Source of the DNA: CAZSVE01 sp964610175
Lineage (GTDB): Bacteria; Pseudomonadota; Gammaproteobacteria; HK1
NCBI GenBank assembly: GCA_964610175.1
Contig: CAZSVE010000024.1
Span: forward strand, 1-37,895
Direction: 5' to 3'
DNA length: 37,895 bases
Shown: one piece after another, positions 33,539-37,895 of the stretch
How the letters are laid out: each line of letters opens with the position of its first letter
Numbering within the stretch: position 1 is the first letter of the stretch
The notes under the pieces: generated by a model
Told to the model about the DNA's origin: nothing
The model's database searches: none
The model's input: only the letters and a program-made list of their open reading frames with translations
Position numbers and translations under genes: made by a program

Positions 33539-33626
33539 AACATGTTAGCGCTTCGCGCCAAGGCTGAAGCGGGGTGGGTCTTGGCGCACCCAGCGGTTCT
33601 CTCGGGATTTTTGTTTTTCCGATACT
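33539..33626 (-). repeat. Dispersed repeat, family B
   Basis: On the minus strand it begins AGTATCGGAAAAACAAAAAT, contains GCGCCAAG / CTTGGCGC as an inverted pair and ends GCGCGAAGCGCTAACATG. It is the closest match to the copy before tRNA-Ser. Most of the 33,041-33,640 gap is therefore repeat or gene-free DNA. Confidence 0.75.
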
Positions 33627-33637
33627 TGAATAAGGGA

Positions 33638-33668
33638 ACAAAAAAACCCGCTTTTTACGCGGGTTTTC
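33638..33668 (-). terminator. Rho-independent terminator after tRNA-Pro
   Basis: Read on the minus strand: AAAACCCGC, loop GTAAAAA, GCGGGTTTTTTT. The stem is GC-rich and followed by a T run. It lies about 32 bases after the 3' end of tRNA-Pro and ends the ihfA-merR-tRNA transcript. It could also act in the opposite direction. Confidence 0.85.
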
Positions 33669-33699
33669 GGATCACATCGGAACTTACCGGATGATGATA

Positions 33700-33776
<77 letters not shown>

Positions 33777-33822
33777 GATTCATGTGAAGGAGAGAGAGGC
33801 TTTTTGGGGGTTATTCATTTAC

Positions 33823-33917
33823 TTCCCGCTCATCTCCACAAATGAGTCGAACTTTACGAAACGCCGGTTTTCTTTACCGATGCCGGGTCATATCGGTTCG
33901 AGCACAAGCTTCGCTAG
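33823..33917 (+). repeat. Dispersed hairpin repeat, family A
   Basis: Begins TTCCCGCTCATCTCCACAAA and has inner stem GAAAC / GTTTTC. The right end TCGGTTCGAGCACAAGCTTC just reaches the 3' end of the merR-like gene. Confidence 0.75.
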
Positions 33918-34285
33918 TCATGTTCGAGGATGCGGAGTACATCCTCCAATTCCACGCGGAGTTTGTGGGCAACCTGCCGAGTCCGATCCGCCTCTTCCCC
34001 CCCGGTGGGGGGACTGCTACTTTTCAGGAGCCATTGCCGCGCCCCCACGATGGTAAATCCATGCTCGTATAAAAGGCTCTGAACCTGACGAATCAGGATT
34101 ACGTCCCGTCGTTGGTAATATCGCCGATTACCACGTCGCTTGATGGACTTCAGCTGAGGGAACTCCTGCTCCCAGTAGCGTAACACGTGCGGTTTTACAT
34201 CGCAAAGATCGCTGACCTCGCCAATGGTGAAATACCGTTTGGCGGGTATCGGCGGTAATTCGTTATTGTTCGGCGTTTCCAGCAT
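33914..34285 (-). CDS. MerR-family transcriptional regulator
   Basis: A 123-residue regulator. YFTIGEVSDLCDVKPHVLRY followed by WEQEFPQLKS and RRGNRRYYQRRDVILIRQVQ is a MerR-type winged helix. The rest is a short helical dimer segment without an effector domain. It matches the small MerR-like protein that follows ihfA in many gammaproteobacteria. Its start overlaps the end of ihfA by 23 bases, so the two are coupled. The effector and targets are unknown. The last codons run into a family A repeat, so the C-terminus may be slightly altered. Confidence 0.9.
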   Translation of the reverse strand: MLETPNNNELPPIPAKRYFTIGEVSDLCDVKPHVLRYWEQEFPQLKSIKRRGNRRYYQRRDVILIRQVQSLLYEHGFTIVGARQWLLKSSSPPTGGEEADRTRQVAHKLRVELEDVLRILEHD

Positions 34286-34565
34286 GGAGCCCGACTCGCG
34301 CTTTCAGCTTTTGGCTTGGTTTGAATGTCACGACGCGCCGAGCCGTTATGGGGATCTCCTCTTTGGTTTTTGGATTTCTCCCGGGTCGCATTTCTTTGTT
34401 CCGCAGATCGAATTTCCCAAAGCCGGATAGTTTGATTTGTTCCCCTTCCGCCAGAATTTCCCGTAGATTTTCGAAGAACATTTCAACGAACTCCTTCCCT
34501 TCACGTATATTCAGGCCCATTTCCTCGTGGAGTTGTTTGGCGATACCGGCTTTCGTCAATGTCAC
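34263..34565 (-). CDS. ihfA: Integration host factor subunit alpha
   Basis: A DNA-bending protein, heterodimer with IhfB, with roles in recombination, replication and sigma-54 promoters. MTLTKAGIAKQLHEEMGLNI opens the helical core, IKLSGFGKFDLRNKEMRPGR and NPKTKEEIPITARRVVTFKP form the DNA-binding arm, with the key Pro in RPGRNPKT. The 100-residue length is normal. It lies downstream of pheT as in Pseudomonas and Escherichia, but separated from it by 478 bases of repeat-rich DNA. Confidence 0.95.
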   Translation of the reverse strand: MTLTKAGIAKQLHEEMGLNIREGKEFVEMFFENLREILAEGEQIKLSGFGKFDLRNKEMRPGRNPKTKEEIPITARRVVTFKPSQKLKARVGLHAGNAEQ

Positions 34566-34787
34566 TGAACTTTCCTCCTAGTTAGTCGCTGTGAACTTGG
34601 CGACTTACAGAACCTACTGTCCCTTCGTCGGAGAATCTCGAACAAGAAAATTTTTATTTCAGCACGTAAGGCCGAGTTTTACAACAAAGATATTTCAGGG
34701 AAGTTGCATTTGTCGATACCTGTTCATGAAGGGCCGATCCCTTCCCTGTCATGGCTTCTTTCGAGCGCGAAAGCCTATTTTGTTTGT

Positions 34788-34890
34788 TCCCCGTCGAGCT
34801 TCGCAAATGAGTCACCATTTACAAAATACCTGTTTTGCTTCGACATGATGCCGGATCATGTCTTGTCGGTTCGAGCACAAGCTTCGCTGG
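34788..34890 (+). repeat. Dispersed hairpin repeat, family A
   Basis: TCCCCGTCGAGCTTCGCAAA at the left, inner stem CAAAA / TTTTG, right end TCGGTTCGAGCACAAGCTTC. It lies in the pheT to ihfA gap. The stretch 34,566-34,787 has no gene. Confidence 0.7.
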
Positions 34891-34908
34891 ATTATTTACA
34901 GGATGGCC

Positions 34909-34929
34909 CGGTTCCGTAGATCGGAACCG
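34909..34929. repeat. Perfect eight-base hairpin
   Basis: CGGTTCCG, loop TAGAT, CGGAACCG. It lies between the family A copy and the three-armed element after pheT. A terminator role is possible, but there is no T run. Confidence 0.6.
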
Positions 34930-34960
34930 TAGAGTATCGTCGTATCTTTTTGGGCACAGC

Positions 34961-35035
34961 GGGGACGGCCTTGCATCGGGGCCGGTTCCCCGGGTGTCCG
35001 AGGTTCTGTCCGAAACCTCCCGAAAAACCGTCCCC
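34961..35035 (-). repeat. Three-armed palindromic element after pheT
   Basis: On the minus strand an outer stem GGGGACGG / CCGTCCCC encloses two hairpins: GAGGTT / AACCTC around TCGGACAG, and CGGGG / CCCCG around AACCGG. The whole could fold as a three-way junction. It begins nine bases after the pheT stop. It resembles REP-type structured repeats associated with IS200-like (RAYT) transposases, but no such transposase is in the window. Confidence 0.7.
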
Positions 35036-35043
35036 CGTCATGG

Positions 35044-37512
35044 TCAAACCCGTGGGATTGCGTCAAAGCGATCTTGCAAGGTGGCCATGATATCCGTCAC
35101 CCGTTCATCGATTTCCACGTCCTGCAAGGTGCGGGACATATCCTGGAAGAGTAATCCGAAGGCGAGGCTCTTTTTTCCGGCGGGGATGCCTTTGGCGCGA
35201 TACTCATCGAATAACGTTATTTCCTTCAATGCACCGGCACTTGCCTGTTCGATGGAATCTCTCACCCATCGAGCCGGAACATCCGCATCCACGATGATTG
35301 CGATGTCGCGACGAATGGCAGGGAATTTCGACAAGGGAGAATATTTCGGCAGCCCCGGACCCTCGAGTGCCGCCAGCTTGATCTGAAACACGATGGTATT
35401 CCCAGCCAATTTCAGTTCACGGGCGATACGCGGATGTAGATTGCCGATCCATCCTGCTATTTCCCGGTCCGTCCTTTTGTCCATGGCATCTATCGTTCGG
35501 TCCGTGGTTTGGTCTGTTTCGCCACTGGTCCGTTCGATGGCCGCGCTCTGGCCGGGATGAAGCGCGGGATGGGAAGAGCGCACGAAGCGATATTCTTCTC
35601 CCCGCCCCGTGAGGGACAACAGGGCCTCCATATCGGATTTTACATCGAAGAAATCCACATCCCGCACAGGGGTTCCCCACTGCTCGGGGAATGCCGATCC
35701 CACGGCCACGGCACCCAGGACCCGTTCCTGTACCGGTGCGCTTCCACGATCATCACTGCCATTCCCATGGAAAACAAGCCCCGACTCGAAGAGCCGGAGC
35801 CGGGGTTGCTGGCGTCTGGTATTGTAAAGAACCGCCTGCAGGAGACCGGGTAACAACGTCGCGCGCATAACGGCCATCTCGGTGGAGATTGGGTTTTGCA
35901 ACGTCAACATCGCCCCCTGTGCATCGGGGTCCATGAGGGATGCCAGTTTCGGATCCACGAAACTATAGGTAATCGCCTCCCGGTAACCCCGTTCCACCAA
36001 TACCCGTCGCATCGTGGCAATGGACAAAAAAGGGCTATCGAGCGCTTCCCGATCGGCCAGCGGCAAGGACGGTCGTCGCACGGGTATGCGATCATAGCCC
36101 GTAACGCGGGCGACCTCTTCGATGAGATCCGCCTCCATGGCGATATCGAAGCGAAAGCTCGGGGGGGTTATCTCCCAACTATCGTTATCGGCATCCCGGG
36201 ATACCGTCATGCCGAGCCGCGTCAGTACGTCCGATACAGTCTCGGTCCCCGGGGAAAACCCCAGGATGCGCCGCAGCCGCGCATTTCGCAGACGCACCGT
36301 TGCCAATGGCGGGAGATCGGACTCCGAGATTTGCTCGATAACCGGACCCGGCTTTCCACCGACAATTTCCAGCAACAATGCCGTGGCGCGTTCCGTGGCG
36401 GTACGCTGCAATCGATAATCGACGCCCCGCTCGAATCGGTGCGAAGAGTCGGTATGCAGGGCATAGCGGCGCGCCTGACCGGCGAGGGCCTCGGGGGTAA
36501 AAAAGGCGCTCTCCAGGAAAATATCCCGCGTCGTCTCGGTGACCGCCGTACCTATTCCCCCCATGATGCCGGCAAGCGCGATGGGCCGGCGCCCATCCGC
36601 GATAACCAGGGTATCCGGGCGTAGCGTAATCTCGGTGCCATTCAGCAGCGCCAGGGTTTCACCTCGTTCTGCCTTCCGTACCCGAATTCCGTCCTCCAAT
36701 TTATCGAGATCGAAGGCATGCATGGGCTGCCCCAGCTCGAGCATCACATAATTGGTTACATCCACCACGGGGCCAATGCTGCGCAGGTTGCTCCGCCGCA
36801 GCCGTTCCTGCAGCCAAGACGGGGACTTCGCTTGCGGGTCGATGCCCTCGATGACGCGGCCCACATAACGCGGACAATCTCCGGGGGAGTCCAGGGTTAC
36901 CGGAAACCCATCGGGAATGACGGCTGGCGTCGGAGCCATGGCCGGCGGGGAAAGCCGGCAGCGGTTTAGCACGCCCACCTCGCGGGCAATGCCCGCAATG
37001 CTGAGGCAATCGGCGCGATTCGGGGTCAGATCCACTGCGATGCTGACATCATCGAGCCCCAGATAATCGGAAAGTCCCACTCCCGGCCGCGCGTCCGGCG
37101 CGAGTTCCATCAATCCATCGGCAACCTCGGCAAGCCCCAATTCCTGCCCCGAACACAGCATTCCCTGGGATTCCTGGCCCCGGATCCTGGCCCGTTTCAT
37201 TCGGGTGCCGTCGGCAAGTGTCGCCCCGATCCCGGCTACCGGGGCCCGGAGGCCTTGCCGGACATTCGACGCGCCACAGACGATGGTAAGCGGTGTTTCC
37301 CGACCCACGCCCACGGAACACACGGTAAGCCGATCCGCATTGGGGTGTCTTGCCACCGACAATACCTCACCCACCACCACACCCGGCAGTTTCGGGGCGA
37401 CTGGCTCCACGGAATCCACCTCCAGGCCCGCCTTGGTCAGTTGCGCCGCCAGTTCATCGCTGGAAATCGGTGGATTTACCCATTCCCGCAGCCATTTTTC
37501 GCTGAATTGCAT
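35044..37512 (-). CDS. pheT: Phenylalanine-tRNA ligase beta subunit
   Basis: Part of the alpha2-beta2 enzyme that charges tRNA-Phe. MQFSEKWLREWVNPPISSDE is the usual N-terminus. Residues about 40-150 form the tRNA-binding OB domain (VVVGEVLSVARHPNADRLTV). VDLTPNRADCLSIAGIAREV, FERGVDYRLQRTATERATAL and the C-terminal anticodon-binding fold (ALEGPGLPKYSPLSKFPAIR, RDIAIIVD) follow. The 822 residues are slightly longer than the typical 795; an insert with TSGETDQTTDRTIDAMDKRT near residue 670 explains part of this. pheS is normally just upstream but is not within the 383 bases to the window edge. Long antisense frames here are codon-bias artefacts. Confidence 0.96.
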   Translation of the reverse strand: MQFSEKWLREWVNPPISSDELAAQLTKAGLEVDSVEPVAPKLPGVVVGEVLSVARHPNADRLTVCSVGVGRETPLTIVCGASNVRQGLRAPVAGIGATLADGTRMKRARIRGQESQGMLCSGQELGLAEVADGLMELAPDARPGVGLSDYLGLDDVSIAVDLTPNRADCLSIAGIAREVGVLNRCRLSPPAMAPTPAVIPDGFPVTLDSPGDCPRYVGRVIEGIDPQAKSPSWLQERLRRSNLRSIGPVVDVTNYVMLELGQPMHAFDLDKLEDGIRVRKAERGETLALLNGTEITLRPDTLVIADGRRPIALAGIMGGIGTAVTETTRDIFLESAFFTPEALAGQARRYALHTDSSHRFERGVDYRLQRTATERATALLLEIVGGKPGPVIEQISESDLPPLATVRLRNARLRRILGFSPGTETVSDVLTRLGMTVSRDADNDSWEITPPSFRFDIAMEADLIEEVARVTGYDRIPVRRPSLPLADREALDSPFLSIATMRRVLVERGYREAITYSFVDPKLASLMDPDAQGAMLTLQNPISTEMAVMRATLLPGLLQAVLYNTRRQQPRLRLFESGLVFHGNGSDDRGSAPVQERVLGAVAVGSAFPEQWGTPVRDVDFFDVKSDMEALLSLTGRGEEYRFVRSSHPALHPGQSAAIERTSGETDQTTDRTIDAMDKRTDREIAGWIGNLHPRIARELKLAGNTIVFQIKLAALEGPGLPKYSPLSKFPAIRRDIAIIVDADVPARWVRDSIEQASAGALKEITLFDEYRAKGIPAGKKSLAFGLLFQDMSRTLQDVEIDERVTDIMATLQDRFDAIPRV

Positions 37513-37616
37513 GATTTTGTTCTGTTAATAAATGCCTAAATCATTAACCGCCTTTTTTTGGAATTCAGAATATTTTTTGTCATGACCGTGTAGAAAAACC
37601 GATATCGACAACATAT

Positions 37617-37808
37617 TCAGATCATTCCGAACCATCCAATCACGAATGATTTTTCATTTCCTTTATCGATGTTCTTCCCGTCCGGTTTCCAAAAGGATTT
37701 CAAATCATCGATTTCCTTCTTATCTTTTACATCCTTTTCATCATAATGACCTCTCAAAATAGAAAGGAAGTCATTTTGATCTTCGAAATCACCGGGCGCA
37801 TAAAGCAC
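37617..37808 (-). CDS. Hypothetical protein, possibly frameshifted
   Basis: A 63-residue frame from GTG 37,808: LYAPGDFEDQNDFLSILRGH, then KEIDDLKSFWKPDGKNIDKG and SFVIGWFGMI. The same frame stays open back to a TGA near 37,886 without an ATG. An ATG in another frame (at about 37,891) reads MNAKIRRKLPTNFSEEPVFY then stops. The two could be halves of one frameshifted gene. I do not recognise the family. The AT-rich composition differs from pheT, and it sits where pheS would normally be. Confidence 0.45.
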   Translation of the reverse strand: MLYAPGDFEDQNDFLSILRGHYDEKDVKDKKEIDDLKSFWKPDGKNIDKGNEKSFVIGWFGMI

Positions 37809-37895
37809 CTTATGATTGAAGTCAAGAGTAATAAAAAACAGGCTCTTCAGAAAAATTCGTGGGTAATTTTCTACGAATCTTGGCGTTCATGTCGG

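Noticed and set aside
35896..36624. 242-codon plus-strand frame
   Set aside because: It is antisense to pheT, which is intact and family-like throughout.

Overview
The window looks like a chromosomal segment of a gammaproteobacterium. The gene orders rpsB-tsf-pyrH, lysC-csrA-tRNA-Ser(GCU) and pheT-ihfA-merR-tRNA-Pro are classic for that class (Pseudomonas-like synteny), and HemB has the Asp-rich metal site of Pseudomonas-type enzymes. No genus can be fixed from the sequence alone. The many decayed genes and dispersed intergenic repeats suggest a repeat-rich environmental or symbiotic lineage (inference).

Layout. 1-3.9 kb: hemB, an Rpn/YhgA-like nuclease, an orphan HicB with a broken HicA start, remnants of a Doc-type toxin-antitoxin pair and the C-terminal stump of a class 3 lipase. 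3.9-6.1 kb: a 732-residue protein I do not recognise. 6.1-11.2 kb: dapB, a small cupin, an orphan GspJ-like pseudopilin, an Rpn fragment and two Hsp20 genes, separated by repeats. 11.2-17.7 kb: core genes rpsB, tsf, pyrH, acuI-like, lysC, csrA and tRNA-Ser. 17.7-25.6 kb: an accessory island beside tRNA-Ser, all coding on the minus strand. 25.9-33.0 kb: a PhoPQ-related secreted protein, a three-gene cluster of two methyltransferases and a LOG-family protein, a family 2 glycosyltransferase and a class V aminotransferase-fold protein. 33.4-37.9 kb: tRNA-Pro, a MerR-type regulator, ihfA, pheT and a small possibly frameshifted protein where pheS would be expected.

The island is the most interesting part. 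It starts (minus strand) with the N-terminal nuclease and helicase half of a single-polypeptide restriction-modification enzyme that looks like type ISP. The gene is cut just after helicase motif III. Three separate, diverged, each-broken copies of the C-terminal end of the same family follow. Between the pieces sit three different cargo modules: a SIR2-like gene, an XRE/ImmA-IrrE plus DUF4411 PIN-like pair, and a truncated HATPase plus DUF4325 plus small membrane protein set. A decayed MmeI-like DNA methyltransferase is also present. The pattern suggests repeated replacement of the middle of a restriction gene by defence-type cargo at one locus.

Two families of dispersed, foldable intergenic repeats run through the window. 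Family A has about eight copies, with stems whose two arms change together. Family B copies lie beside both tRNA genes and between rpsB and tsf. A separate three-armed palindromic element directly follows pheT.
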